The notes under the pieces: generated by a model | Databases searched by the model: none | What the model was told of the DNA's origin: nothing | Seen by the model: only the letters and a program-made list of their open reading frames with translations | Shown here: positions 10,276 through 18,355 of the stretch, piece after piece | How the letters are laid out: the number at the start of each line of letters is the position of its first letter | Numbering within the stretch: position 1 is the first letter of the stretch | Made by a program: the position numbers and the translations under genes | NCBI GenBank assembly: GCA_945893045.1 | Contig: CAMDEA010000048.1 | Span: 1 to 47,979, forward strand | Reading direction: 5' to 3' | DNA: 47,979 nucleotides | Source: Planctomyces sp. SH-PL62 | Lineage (GTDB): Bacteria; Planctomycetota; Planctomycetia; Planctomycetales; Planctomycetaceae

Positions 10276-11289
10276 ATGTCGCACGCTCCTTCACACGCGG
10301 TTCCGCCCATCAAGATGGGGATCGCCATTCCCAATTCCAAGTTGTGCATGTGGCTGTTCCTCGGCACCGAGATCATGTTCTTCACGGCGTTCATCGGCAC
10401 CTATATCGTGCTGCGGCTGGGCTCCAAAGGCTGGCCGACCGATCCGGAAGTGACGCACATTCGCGTCGCAGCCGGAGGCATCAACACGTTCGTGCTGATT
10501 CTGTCGAGCTACTTCGTGGTGGTTGCTCACGAAGCAATGGGTGCGAAAGACTTCACAAAAGCTCGTAAGTTTTTGCAGTGGACCTTCGCCTTGGCCTTCG
10601 TGTTCTTGGGCATCAAGTCGTATGAGTACTACGGCAAGATCGACCACGACATTCTGCCGGGACACGTGGCCGAGAACGATCAGCAGGCCAAATACAAAGT
10701 CTTGAAGGAATCGGAAAAGGCGGTCGCTTGGCATTTGGATCGAATGATCGGCAAGGCGAAGTCTCTCAAGGCGGTGGAGAAGATCCCGGAACCTGCGAAC
10801 GATCCCGGCAAGCTCCGAAAGTTGTTGGTCGATGCGTCCGGAAAATTGATGGGGTCGGGCAAGCCGGCGGAAGTTGCCGCCGCTGAGGAGTTCAAAGAGT
10901 TCGACGAACCGGATGCGAAGGATCCCACGAAGACGACCATGTTCAGCCGGTTCAAGGCGATGAAGAAGGACATTCAATCCGAGAATGTGCCGCTCGCAGA
11001 AATTGAGAAGCAGCTCACTGGATTGAAGGCCGATGAAAAGTGGGGCTTCGTCTTCAACTCAGTGCATGACCCGCATCCGATTCTGTACGGCAACATTTTC
11101 GCGTCATGTTACTTTCTGATGACCGGCTTTCACGCGCTGCACGTCATCATCGGCATGTTGCTGTTTGCCATCGTCTTGAAGCAGCCGACGCTCGAAGGTT
11201 GGCATGACTTCGTGGAGAACAGCGGGCTGTATTGGCACTTCGTGGACTTGGTGTGGATCTTCTTGTTCCCGTTGCTCTACATCGTTTGA
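10276..11289 (+). CDS. coxC: Cytochrome c oxidase subunit III with large soluble insertion
   Basis: The start chosen is ATG 10276 (337 residues); ATG 10225 is possible but adds a stretch with no family character. Neither has a good ribosome site. The usual helices are present: KLCMWLFLGTEIMFFTAFIG, the NTFVLILSSYFVVVAHEAM region, the helix ending KSYEYYG, and after the insertion YFLMTGFHALHVIIGM and the C-terminal GLYWHFVDLVWIFLFPLLY. Between EYYG (about residue 119) and HPILYGN (about 267) lies an insertion of some 145 polar residues rich in Lys, Glu and Ala. A normal bacterial subunit III of about 200 residues has a short loop there. The insertion probably forms a helical domain outside the membrane. 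Confidence 0.92.
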   Translation: MSHAPSHAVPPIKMGIAIPNSKLCMWLFLGTEIMFFTAFIGTYIVLRLGSKGWPTDPEVTHIRVAAGGINTFVLILSSYFVVVAHEAMGAKDFTKARKFLQWTFALAFVFLGIKSYEYYGKIDHDILPGHVAENDQQAKYKVLKESEKAVAWHLDRMIGKAKSLKAVEKIPEPANDPGKLRKLLVDASGKLMGSGKPAEVAAAEEFKEFDEPDAKDPTKTTMFSRFKAMKKDIQSENVPLAEIEKQLTGLKADEKWGFVFNSVHDPHPILYGNIFASCYFLMTGFHALHVIIGMLLFAIVLKQPTLEGWHDFVENSGLYWHFVDLVWIFLFPLLYIV

Positions 11290-11291
11290 CC

Positions 11292-11379
11292 TGTAGGTCA
11301 GGCTTTCCAGCCTGACCCTGCGGCGGCAGATAGTGATTCACGAAAGACAAAAGCGTCAGGCTGGAAAGCCTGACCTACA
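11292..11379. repeat. Perfect 25-bp inverted repeat, each arm self-folding
   Basis: The arms 11292-11316 and 11355-11379 are exact reverse complements. Each arm also folds alone (GTCAGGCT-TTCC-AGCCTGAC). It fills the coxC-coxD gap and ends just before the AAGGA ribosome site of coxD, so it could affect translation of that gene. Confidence 0.85.
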
Positions 11380-11391
11380 AGGATAAGAGTC

Positions 11392-11763
11392 ATGCACGAC
11401 GATCATTCGCATCACGAACATCCCAAGTACGCCGTCATTTTTGGGGCATTGTGCGTCTTCACGCTCATCTCGATCATGGCGGACGTGATCCATCTGCCGT
11501 ATGGCGTCAAAGTAGTCGCCGTGCTCTCGGTGGCAACGTGTAAGGCGCTGTGCGTGATGGCTTGGTTCATGCACCTGAAGTTCGAGCGGGCTTGGAAATA
11601 CGTGCTGCTCGCACCGACCACGATTTTGGCGCTGGGGCTACCGCTGGCGTTGATGCCCGATGTCGGCGAGCACTACTACACGCAGGAAGTTCCGCAGCTT
11701 GAGGACTTCGCGGAGCACGAAGCTCGCGCCGCACATCACGCCGAGGCGAAGCCGGAACATTAA
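11392..11763 (+). CDS. coxD: Cytochrome c oxidase subunit IV (prokaryotic CtaF/CyoD type)
   Basis: A protein of 123 residues with a His-rich N-terminus (MHDDHSHHEH), three membrane helices (YAVIFGALCVFTLISIM, VVAVLSVATCKALCVMAWFMHL, YVLLAPTTILALGLPLALM) and a His/Glu/Ala-rich tail. The MAWFMHLKFE segment is typical of this family. It stabilises the oxidase and has no cofactor. AAGGA lies eight bases before the ATG. It is the fourth oxidase gene of the cluster. Confidence 0.88.
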   Translation: MHDDHSHHEHPKYAVIFGALCVFTLISIMADVIHLPYGVKVVAVLSVATCKALCVMAWFMHLKFERAWKYVLLAPTTILALGLPLALMPDVGEHYYTQEVPQLEDFAEHEARAAHHAEAKPEH

Positions 11764-11785
11764 ACACTCCGATCAAGTGCGCCCG

Positions 11786-11848
11786 CTGGAGTCCCGCCTG
11801 TTGGCTGCTGGAGGAACGGCCCCAAGCAAGCTCAAGCCTGGACTCCAA
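11786..11848. repeat. Imperfect inverted repeat upstream of ABC ATPase
   Basis: CTGGAGTCCCGCC faces GCCTGGACTCCAA with about three mismatches across a ~37-base loop. It occupies the coxD to ABC ATPase gap and ends three bases before that start codon. Confidence 0.45.
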
Positions 11849-11850
11849 CG

Positions 11851-12789
11851 ATGACCGCGATTCGTATCGAAGAACTTTCTCATGCCTACGGCGAGCGGCA
11901 GGCACTTGGTGGTGTGGCCTTCGAGATTCGTCACGGCGAAATCTTCGGAGTGCTCGGCCCGAATGGCGGTGGCAAGACGACTCTCTTCCGAGTGCTCTCG
12001 ACGCTGCTGCCGATTCAGTCCGGACGAGTGACCGTCTTGGGATTCGATGTGGCGGCAAGCGCATCGGAAGTGCGGCGGCGGATCGGCGTCACGTTTCAAG
12101 CTCCCAGTCTCGATCGGCGGCTGACGGTGCGTGAGAACCTCGTTCATCAAGGGCATCTTTACGGGTTGAGTGGGCGAATGTTGGCGGATCGAATTGAGGA
12201 CCGGCTGGCAAAATTGGGACTGAGCGACCGCCAGCACACTTTGGTCAATTCGTTGTCCGGAGGTTTGCAGCGCCGCGCGGAGATTGCCAAAGGGATGCTG
12301 CACGATCCAGAGTTACTGTTGCTCGACGAGCCGAGCACGGGACTCGATCCTGGCGCGCGGCACGATCTGTGGCGCTACTTGTTGCAACTTCGTGATGAGA
12401 ATGGCGTGACGGTCGTCGTGACGACGCATCTGATGGAGGAAGCGGAGAAATGCGATCGACTCGGCCTATTGGATCGCGGGAAGTTGGTCGCGCTGGGCAC
12501 ACCGGCGGAACTGCGAGCAGAGATTGGCGGTGATTGTCTGACGATCTTGGCGGAGGAACCGGCTCAATTGTCGCAGCGGATCGCGGAACGATTTGGGATC
12601 GAGCCGAAGTTGTTCGGCCAGTCGTTGCGGATCGAACAAGCTCGTGGACACGAGCTCCTGCGCGATTTGGTCGAAGCCTTTCCGGACGAGATCACTTCGG
12701 TGTCGTTGGGGAAGCCGTCTCTGGAAGATGTCTTCATTGCAAAGACGGGGCATCGGTTTTGGGAGGAAGAGGGAGCTGGCGAAAAATGA
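11851..12789 (+). CDS. ABC-2 type transporter ATP-binding protein
   Basis: A cytoplasmic ATPase of 312 residues. Walker A is GPNGGGKTT (36-44), signature LSGGLQ (135-140), Walker B with D-loop LLLLDEPSTGLD (155-166) and switch His193 (TTHLMEEAE). The ~90-residue C-terminal extension is typical of DrrA/NatA/CcmA-like ATPases of ABC-2 exporters. The partner permease follows at 12898. The position between the oxidase and SCO genes suggests a link to oxidase assembly, haem or copper handling, but the substrate cannot be read from the sequence. The stop codon lies inside a repeat (12773-12858). Confidence 0.92.
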   Translation: MTAIRIEELSHAYGERQALGGVAFEIRHGEIFGVLGPNGGGKTTLFRVLSTLLPIQSGRVTVLGFDVAASASEVRRRIGVTFQAPSLDRRLTVRENLVHQGHLYGLSGRMLADRIEDRLAKLGLSDRQHTLVNSLSGGLQRRAEIAKGMLHDPELLLLDEPSTGLDPGARHDLWRYLLQLRDENGVTVVVTTHLMEEAEKCDRLGLLDRGKLVALGTPAELRAEIGGDCLTILAEEPAQLSQRIAERFGIEPKLFGQSLRIEQARGHELLRDLVEAFPDEITSVSLGKPSLEDVFIAKTGHRFWEEEGAGEK

Positions 12790-12858
12790 AGGGCGAAAAA
12801 TCATGCAGAACACTATCAATCTGCTGTCCCATTTTTCGCCCTTCATTTTCCGCCGCCC
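12773..12858. repeat. Family G inverted repeat across the ABC ATPase stop
   Basis: GAAAAATGAAGGGCGAAAAA (12781-12800) faces TTTTTCGCCCTTCATTTTC (12832-12850). A related copy in reverse orientation lies at 38128-38192; the two share AGCTGGC, the AATGAAGGGCGAAAAAT core and a CTGCTG...CCCAT segment. Here the first arm encodes the last residues of the ATPase. Confidence 0.75.
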
Positions 12859-12897
12859 GTCTTTTTGATTTCAGATTTGCATTTGTTGAGTTTCCTG

Positions 12898-13764
12898 ATG
12901 GCACCGAGTTCGTCCGACAAGTTGACTCGTGAATCGGTATCCGCGTACTGGTTGCCGATCTGGACGCTGACGTGGCGTGAACTGCTGCGGTTCTTTCGGC
13001 AGCGGACGCGAATGGTCGGAGCGTTGGGGCAGCCGTTGATCTTTTGGGTGCTGTTCGGAGCGGGATTGCGTGGGTCGTTTCAGGCCCCGGAATGGGCTCC
13101 GGTGGGGATGACCTATCAGGAGTATTTCTTCCCCGGCGTGACGGTGATGATCGTGTTGTTTACGGCGATCTTCTCGACGATCTCGATCATTGAGGATCGG
13201 CGTGAAGGATTCCTGCAAGGTGTGCTGGTGGCTCCTGTGCCGCGGTTGGCACTGGTGTTGGGGAAGCTGACGGGCGGGACGCTGTTGGCTCTGATTCAAG
13301 CGGCGTTGTTTTTGGTGATCGGACCGCTGTTACAGTTCGTCGGACTGGCACCGAGCCTCGGTTGGCAACTGACTTTCGGCGGTTGGCTGGCGATGATCGG
13401 TTTTCTTAGCTTAGTGGCATTCGCGCTGACGGCTTTGGGATACTCGATGGCGTGGTCGTTGGATTCGACGCAGGGGTTTCATGCGTTGATGAGCGTGTTT
13501 CTGATGCCGATGTGGTTATTGTCTGGTTCGTTCTTTCCGGTGCCGGAGTCGGGCTGGCTGTCGTGGGTGATGCGGTTGAATCCGCTGACTTACGGAGTGG
13601 CCGGCCTGCGGCGGTTGATGTCGCCGCTGTTGGCAGCAGCTCCGGTGAGTGCCGCACTGCCGAGCTTGGCGAGCTGCCTCGCGGTGACGTGCGGGTTTTG
13701 TTTGGTGACGGTGATGCTGGCCTGCTGGCTGACTCACCGCAGGAGCGTGATCAATGTCCGATAG
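12898..13764 (+). CDS. ABC-2 type transporter permease
   Basis: The start chosen is ATG 12898; an in-frame TTG at 12865 would read out of the repeat. The product is 288 residues with six predicted helices, ABC-2 membrane family. Features include the WRELLRFFRQRTRMVGALGQP entry region, the EDRREGFLQGVLVAPVPR loop, and the late SGSFFPVPESGW...RLNPLTYGVAGLRRLM signature common to ABC-2 permeases. It pairs with the ATPase just upstream. Its 3' end overlaps the SCO gene by 11 bases, so the exporter and the copper chaperone are probably made together. Confidence 0.9.
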   Translation: MAPSSSDKLTRESVSAYWLPIWTLTWRELLRFFRQRTRMVGALGQPLIFWVLFGAGLRGSFQAPEWAPVGMTYQEYFFPGVTVMIVLFTAIFSTISIIEDRREGFLQGVLVAPVPRLALVLGKLTGGTLLALIQAALFLVIGPLLQFVGLAPSLGWQLTFGGWLAMIGFLSLVAFALTALGYSMAWSLDSTQGFHALMSVFLMPMWLLSGSFFPVPESGWLSWVMRLNPLTYGVAGLRRLMSPLLAAAPVSAALPSLASCLAVTCGFCLVTVMLACWLTHRRSVINVR

Positions 13765-14599
13765 TTCTTCGTCAACCACCGACCGTGCTGCCGACGCGCC
13801 GGCCATTGTGGCTAGGCCGTTTGGACCGGCAGCGGGCAAAGGGTTGTTTGTAAAAGCGCTGTTTGTCGTGAATGGCCTCGTCTGTTTCGTGTTGGTTGCG
13901 GCGTGGATCGTGTTTGGTTCGCGTGGTCGCAATAACTCCGAAGACTCGAAGCCGTTCGCCAAGGCCACTGACACGACGGATGAGGAAGACGACGACAACG
14001 GTCGTCCGAAGAAGGTCATCAAGATCGAACTGAAATGGCCGGAGTCGGGCGTCGCTGACTTCGAGTTCACGGAACGCAGCGGCAAGATCATTCACAAAGA
14101 AGATCTCGTCGGGCATCCGTGGGTGGTGAGCTTCATCTTCACGCACTGCGCGGGGCCGTGCTTTCGGGTGACGTCGGCGATGCGGCGGTTGCAGGACGAG
14201 TTTTTCAAAGACACCGACTTGCGGCTGGTGACGATCACGGTCGATCCCGAACGGGACAACCCAGCCCAACTCGCCAAGTATGCGAATGATTTTCAGGCTT
14301 CACCGGAGCGTTGGCTGTTTCTGACCGATCCCAACGGTCTGAAGGACAAGATTTATCCGTTGATCAATGGCAGCTTTCTGATGCCCGTCCAAGAAGCGAC
14401 CGGCAAGATGCGGGTTGAAGGGCACGAGTTCATCCATACGAACAACATCCTGCTGGTCGATGAGCGTGGAGTCGTGCAAGGCAAATGGAACTCGATCGAC
14501 GATGCGAGCTTCGACCAATTGCGTCGCGAGCTGCGAAAGCGGTTGAAGAAGACGCAGGATGAAAGTTCCCCGGCCGAAGGCAGCTCGAAATCTGAATGA
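13754..14599 (+). CDS. SCO1/SenC-family copper chaperone
   Basis: A protein of 281 residues: N-terminal membrane anchor (LFVKALFVVNGLVCFVLVAAWIVF, about 31-54), an acidic linker (TTDEEDDDNG) and a thioredoxin-like domain. The copper ligands are intact: C132-AGP-C136 (THCAGPCFR) and His228 (EFIHTNNILLVD). SCO proteins deliver copper to the CuA site of subunit II, matching coxB upstream. It overlaps the permease by 11 bases and the DUF420 gene by four, so translation is coupled on both sides. Identification is firm; a thiol-redox rather than copper role cannot be excluded. Confidence 0.93.
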   Translation: MSDSSSSTTDRAADAPAIVARPFGPAAGKGLFVKALFVVNGLVCFVLVAAWIVFGSRGRNNSEDSKPFAKATDTTDEEDDDNGRPKKVIKIELKWPESGVADFEFTERSGKIIHKEDLVGHPWVVSFIFTHCAGPCFRVTSAMRRLQDEFFKDTDLRLVTITVDPERDNPAQLAKYANDFQASPERWLFLTDPNGLKDKIYPLINGSFLMPVQEATGKMRVEGHEFIHTNNILLVDERGVVQGKWNSIDDASFDQLRRELRKRLKKTQDESSPAEGSSKSE

Positions 14600-15090
14600 T
14601 GAAAGACGTCATGACTCCTGATTGGGTGATGTGGTTGCCGGCGGTGAATGCGTCGCTGAATGGCGTGGCGACGGTCTTGCTGGTGCGCGGCTGGCAGTTG
14701 ATTCATCGCGGACAAAGGGTTGCACATAAGCAAACGATGCTGGCGGCGTTTGGCGTGTCGGTGGCGTTCCTCGCCTGCTATCTGACGTATCACTTCGCCT
14801 TGCAGCACTTCACCGGTAGCGGGTCCAAGAGGTTTGAGGGGGTCGGTTTGATCCGGCCAATCTATTTCACGATTCTGATCAGCCACATTGTGCTGGCCGG
14901 CTTCGTGCCGTTTCTGGCGGGGGCGGCGATCTGGTTGGGTCTGAAGGCGGACAAAGCCGAAAGGCTCGGCGAAACAGTGAATTGGAGCCGTCATCGTAAG
15001 GTCGCCAAGGTGACGTTTCCCGTTTGGCTGTATGTGTCGGTCACTGGCGTGGTGATCTATTTCTTGGCATACCACTGGCCGAGCTCTTAG
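14596..15090 (+). CDS. DUF420 membrane protein
   Basis: A protein of 164 residues with four hydrophobic helices. Conserved-looking His residues are in RVAHKQTMLAAF, LTYHFALQHF, LISHIVLAGF and WSRHRKVAK. The layout matches the DUF420 (YozB-like) family, often found beside oxidase and SCO genes and suggested to act in oxidase biogenesis; its biochemical role is unknown. The start at 14596 overlaps the SCO stop; ATG 14599 and ATG 14611 are alternatives. It closes the tightly coupled ABC-SCO-DUF420 run. Confidence 0.85.
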   Translation: MMKDVMTPDWVMWLPAVNASLNGVATVLLVRGWQLIHRGQRVAHKQTMLAAFGVSVAFLACYLTYHFALQHFTGSGSKRFEGVGLIRPIYFTILISHIVLAGFVPFLAGAAIWLGLKADKAERLGETVNWSRHRKVAKVTFPVWLYVSVTGVVIYFLAYHWPSS

Positions 15091-15123
15091 ACTCCCGCCG
15101 TTGGTTGCGAGCCGGTCGAACAA

Positions 15124-15215
15124 ACCCGAAGCGTCAGCGAGGGCGGACGCTTCACAAGGCTTTGATTCTGTGATGAGAGTTGCTTGAAGCGTCCGCCCTC
15201 GCTGACGCTTCGGGT
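15124..15215. repeat. Family D perfect 31-bp inverted repeat
   Basis: The arms 15124-15154 and 15185-15215 are exact reverse complements. Each arm holds a self-folding GAAGCGTC...GACGCTTC. A degenerate copy lies at 22287-22374. It ends 17 bases before the next start codon. Confidence 0.85.
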
Positions 15216-15232
15216 TCGTGAGGATCGAGATC

Positions 15233-15544
15233 ATGTTGCGACGAATGGTGTTGGCCGCCGTGCTGTTGTTGAGCGTGGCGGGGCCACTGGCTCAGTCGGC
15301 TCAGGCCTGTCCGATGTGCAAGATCGCGAATGAGCAGGACTCGCTGCTGCCGACGGCTTACATGTACTCGATCCTTTTCATGATGGGGATGATGTTCTCG
15401 ATCGGCGGCGGCATCGGCTTCGGGATGTATCTGCTGGGCCGCAAAGAGAACGCGGCGATCGAAAGCTGGGAGCAAGGTGCCTCAGACGCTGAGCCGGGTG
15501 CTGATGGATTGCTGCCTGGCGGATTGCAACCGGCGACGACGTAA
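15233..15544 (+). CDS. Small exported membrane protein with CPMC motif, function unknown
   Basis: I do not recognise a named family. The start chosen is ATG 15233, preceded by an AGGATCGAG segment; GTG 15218 is an alternative partly inside the repeat. The product is 103 residues. It has a signal peptide (MLRRMVLAAVLLLSVAGP...QSAQA), then at once CPMCK, a possible metal or disulfide site. One membrane helix follows (SILFMMGMMFSIGGGIGFGMYLL) and a short acidic and Gly-rich tail. As the last gene of the oxidase-SCO-DUF420 run it may help copper delivery or thiol reduction. That is inferred from position and the CxxC pair only. Confidence 0.7.
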   Translation: MLRRMVLAAVLLLSVAGPLAQSAQACPMCKIANEQDSLLPTAYMYSILFMMGMMFSIGGGIGFGMYLLGRKENAAIESWEQGASDAEPGADGLLPGGLQPATT

Positions 15545-15558
15545 TTTCTGAGAAGGAG

Positions 15559-15632
15559 AAGAGCCCGACGAATTGAAGGAGACGACGAATGTGATGAATC
15601 ATTCGTCGTCTCCTTCAATTCGTCGGGCTCTT
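15559..15632. terminator. Long hairpin between convergent genes, likely bidirectional terminator
   Basis: Perfect 32-bp arms (15559-15590 and 15601-15632) with a 10-base loop, starting AAGAGCCCGACG and ending CGTCGGGCTCTT, with a short T stretch after it on the plus strand. It lies midway between the end of the oxidase cluster and the convergent DUF983 gene, where a two-way terminator is expected. Confidence 0.8.
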
Positions 15633-15643
15633 TTCTTGAAACC

Positions 15644-16039
15644 TCAAATCTCAGATTCGTCGCCCCCGCCATCCTCAGATTCGAAATCGGAAACATCGAA
15701 GTAGCAGTCGAACGCCAGGAACAGCGAGCGGGCGTAGCGGAACCAGAACAACGGCCAGAGCACGCAATAGACCGCCAGCGGTGGGGCGATCCATTCCTTC
15801 GGGACGTCGTAGCCGAAGTGCAGGATCAAGTAGGCGGCGCTCATCGTCAGCGAAGTCTGGCCGTAGTTGATGTACGTCGAACCGAGAAAGTAGCCGGGCG
15901 AGCGTTCGTACTTCAGTTGGCATCCTGAGCAGCGCTCGTGCATGCGGAACCAGCCGATGAAGAGCGGACCTTCGCCGCAGCGCGGACAGCGGAGATGCAG
16001 GGCTCGTGAGAGGAGCGTGGAGGCGGAGCGTTCGGGCAT
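15644..16039 (-). CDS. DUF983 membrane protein with zinc-ribbon-like N-terminus
   Basis: The start chosen is ATG 16039 (131 residues). The frame stays open upstream, but that stretch overlaps the end of the Nif3-like gene and has no family character. The N-terminal CPRCGEGPLF and CSGC pairs form a probable zinc ribbon; about two membrane helices follow (TSLTMSAAYLILHFGY, IAPPLAVYCVLWPLFWF). The CPRCGEGPLF...W..M...C..C layout is characteristic of DUF983, whose function is unknown. The tail is acidic. It starts 25 bases after the Nif3-like gene and is probably in one transcript with it. Confidence 0.85.
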   Translation of the reverse strand: MPERSASTLLSRALHLRCPRCGEGPLFIGWFRMHERCSGCQLKYERSPGYFLGSTYINYGQTSLTMSAAYLILHFGYDVPKEWIAPPLAVYCVLWPLFWFRYARSLFLAFDCYFDVSDFESEDGGGDESEI

Positions 16040-16064
16040 CGAGATTGAAGATCGTTGTTGGAGG

Positions 16065-16847
16065 TCAGGCGAACTTGACTGGATCGTACTCTGATTCACT
16101 GGGCCGCACGATGAGGCCTGGGAATTGTGCCCGCAATACCTCGGCAAGGTGTTCCATCGCGGGGCGTTCGGTGGCGTAGTGGCCGGGCAGGATCAGCGCG
16201 ATGTTGCTCGCTTCCGCTTCCAGGCACGAATGGAAACGAGCTTCGCCGGTCAGCAGCGCTTCGCAGCCATGTTGAGCGGCATCGCGCAGAAACTCGGAGG
16301 CCGCTCCGCAGGCGATGCCGAGCTTGGTGATTCGCCGATCCAAGTTGCCGACGTACTGCAATGTCGAAACACGCAACGCGGGCTTCGTCAACTCGATGAG
16401 TTCGCTCAGTGTCATCGCGGACGGCAGATATCCGAAGCGGCCAGCGCCAAGTATTGACGTCGAGAGCAGACGCAGCGATTGCACGTCATACAAACCGAAC
16501 AACCTCGCAAGCTGCGAGTTGATGCCGTTGACCGCGCTGTCGTAGCTGGTGTGCGGGCTGTAAACCGAGATCCCCGCGCGGATCAGCGATAACAGCATTC
16601 GTCCCTCGGACGTTTCGGCGGTCAGTCGCTGCACGGGGCGAAACAGGATCGGATGATGGCTGACGACCAACTGGCACTTCGCGGCGATCGCTTCCTCGGC
16701 GACGTTGGGGCTGAGCGTCAAGCAGGTCAGCACCGATTGGATTTCGTCGGCCGGATCGCCGAGCAGCAGTCCGACGTTATCCCAATCTTCGGCGAGTGCC
16801 GGCGGTGCGTACTCACGCAGGAAGTTGGTGATCTCTCGCAGACGCAT
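16065..16847 (-). CDS. Nif3-like dinuclear metal centre protein
   Basis: The start chosen is ATG 16847, nine bases after GGAG; the SD overlaps the end of the DUF1501 gene and the ATG follows its stop by five bases. The product is 260 residues. Family motifs in order: EDWDNVGLLLGD near the N-terminus, VVSHHPILF (metal-binding His pair), SPHTSYDSA, and the C-terminal LPGHYATERPAMEHL with the remaining His/Glu ligands. Nif3/YqfO proteins form hexameric toroids with two metals per subunit. Some are called GTP cyclohydrolase I type 2, but the true reaction is unsettled. It is the short form without the ~100-residue inserted domain of the Bacillus-type protein. Confidence 0.92.
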   Translation of the reverse strand: MRLREITNFLREYAPPALAEDWDNVGLLLGDPADEIQSVLTCLTLSPNVAEEAIAAKCQLVVSHHPILFRPVQRLTAETSEGRMLLSLIRAGISVYSPHTSYDSAVNGINSQLARLFGLYDVQSLRLLSTSILGAGRFGYLPSAMTLSELIELTKPALRVSTLQYVGNLDRRITKLGIACGAASEFLRDAAQHGCEALLTGEARFHSCLEAEASNIALILPGHYATERPAMEHLAEVLRAQFPGLIVRPSESEYDPVKFA

Positions 16848-16852
16848 CACAG

Positions 16853-18301
16853 TCAGCTCCAATCGCGAATGGGGTGGCCGATACAGAGCGGAAACGATTC
16901 GCCGAGCAACGGGGCGTGATAACGCTGGCTGGGGTCAACGCCGAGGTGTGTGAGTATCGTGGCGGCGAGATCGGGAGGCGTGACCGGCTTGTCGATAACG
17001 TGGCCTCCCAGGCGATCTGTCGCACCAAAGACATGTCCGGCGGGAACACCTCCGCCGGCAACCAGCGCGGTGAAGGCATGTGGCCAATGATCGCGTCCGG
17101 TCTTCTCGGTGGCGTTGTTCTGAGTGAACTGGCCGATCTTCGGAGTGCGGCCGAACTCACCAAGCGCCACGACCATCGTGCTGTCGAGCAATCCGCGCTC
17201 ATGCAGATCGGCGAGGAACGCGGCGAACGCGCGGTCGAACACGGGAGCGAGCTTCTTCAGCCGGTTGAAGTTGTCGTGATGCGTGTCCCAGAACGGCGAT
17301 TGCTTTTCGTCGCGCGTCTCGTCATCCCAATTGACTGAGACGAACGACACGCCGCGCTCGACCAGTCGCCGCGCGAGCAGCAGGCTTTGTCCGAATTTGT
17401 GCGAGCCATATCGTTCGCGCGTCGTTGTCGGTTCGCGGTCGAGATCGAAGGCGGCGGCGGTTTGCTCGCCGGTGATCATCGAGAACGCTTGCCGGTATTG
17501 ATCGTTGACCAGTTGGTTGCGCGGTCCGTCTCCCAAAACTCTCCGCACGGAGTCCACTTCGCGGAGCAGGCCCTCGCGGCGCAGCAATCGTGCGGCGGGC
17601 ACATCGGTCGGTAGTCGAATTCCGGGCACCGAGAAATCTTCGCGGCTAGGATCACCGTCGATGAGGAAAGCGTTGTGCATCTCACCCATCAAGCCACTCG
17701 ACTGGCCGGCGATGCGAGCGCCCTGACTGGGAAACATCAGATACCACGGCAACACGACCGACGAGGGCATACCACCGGCAGCTCGGCCGTATCGCATGAC
17801 CATCGCCGAGAGTGACGGCCAATCGTCGGGCGCGAGTGTGTCGGTTGTGCCCGGTCGCCGATGCGGACGCCCCGTGATGACTTGGCTGCACGCGGTGCCG
17901 TGGACCGGATCGCCATGAGTCATCGACCTCAACAAACAGAGCTTGTCCGCCTGCTTCGCAAGATTCGGCAACAACTCAGAAAGCTGAATGCCCGGTGCCG
18001 AGGTGGCGATTGGTTGAAAGATGCCGCGCACGTTTTCCGGTGCGTGCGTTTTCATGTCCCAGAGGTCGATTTGACTAGGACCACCGAACAAAAAAATGAA
18101 GACACAGCGTTTGGCCGGGGCGGGTGCGCGGCCTTCGCTTTTAGCTTCATCGGCGCGAACGGCGGCGTCGCGCCGCAGGCCGTTGATCGCGGCTTCGCTC
18201 AGTCCCAGCCAGCTCAACCCGCCGATGTACAGCCACTCGCGCCGCGATACTCGCGACGAACGAATCAACGGCGTGTGGTCATCGTGCCAGAAGTTGGACA
18301 T
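16853..18301 (-). CDS. DUF1501 exported protein (paralogue 1)
   Basis: A protein of 482 residues with a Tat-like N-terminus (SRREWLYIGGLSWLGL). DUF1501 landmarks: FLFGGPSQIDLWD near residue 70, LPNLAKQADKLCLLRSM, VALGEFGRTPKIG and GRDHWPHAFTALVAGGG in the last third. The family belongs to the alkaline phosphatase-like fold group and is greatly expanded in planctomycetes; no substrate is established. Unlike the copies at 23611 and 30781 it has no cytochrome/DUF1553 partner upstream and is followed directly by the Nif3-like gene. It probably leads a minus-strand transcript DUF1501-Nif3-DUF983. Confidence 0.92.
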   Translation of the reverse strand: MSNFWHDDHTPLIRSSRVSRREWLYIGGLSWLGLSEAAINGLRRDAAVRADEAKSEGRAPAPAKRCVFIFLFGGPSQIDLWDMKTHAPENVRGIFQPIATSAPGIQLSELLPNLAKQADKLCLLRSMTHGDPVHGTACSQVITGRPHRRPGTTDTLAPDDWPSLSAMVMRYGRAAGGMPSSVVLPWYLMFPSQGARIAGQSSGLMGEMHNAFLIDGDPSREDFSVPGIRLPTDVPAARLLRREGLLREVDSVRRVLGDGPRNQLVNDQYRQAFSMITGEQTAAAFDLDREPTTTRERYGSHKFGQSLLLARRLVERGVSFVSVNWDDETRDEKQSPFWDTHHDNFNRLKKLAPVFDRAFAAFLADLHERGLLDSTMVVALGEFGRTPKIGQFTQNNATEKTGRDHWPHAFTALVAGGGVPAGHVFGATDRLGGHVIDKPVTPPDLAATILTHLGVDPSQRYHAPLLGESFPLCIGHPIRDWS

Positions 18302-18355
18302 CGCGAAATCCAGGGAGAGCCAAATTGAACGGCGAGATTCTAATGTACGAGGCGA

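Noticed and set aside
15559..15632. Long hairpin as a small RNA gene
   Set aside because: A simple perfect stem between convergent genes with a T-rich end is better explained as a two-way terminator; no promoter is visible.
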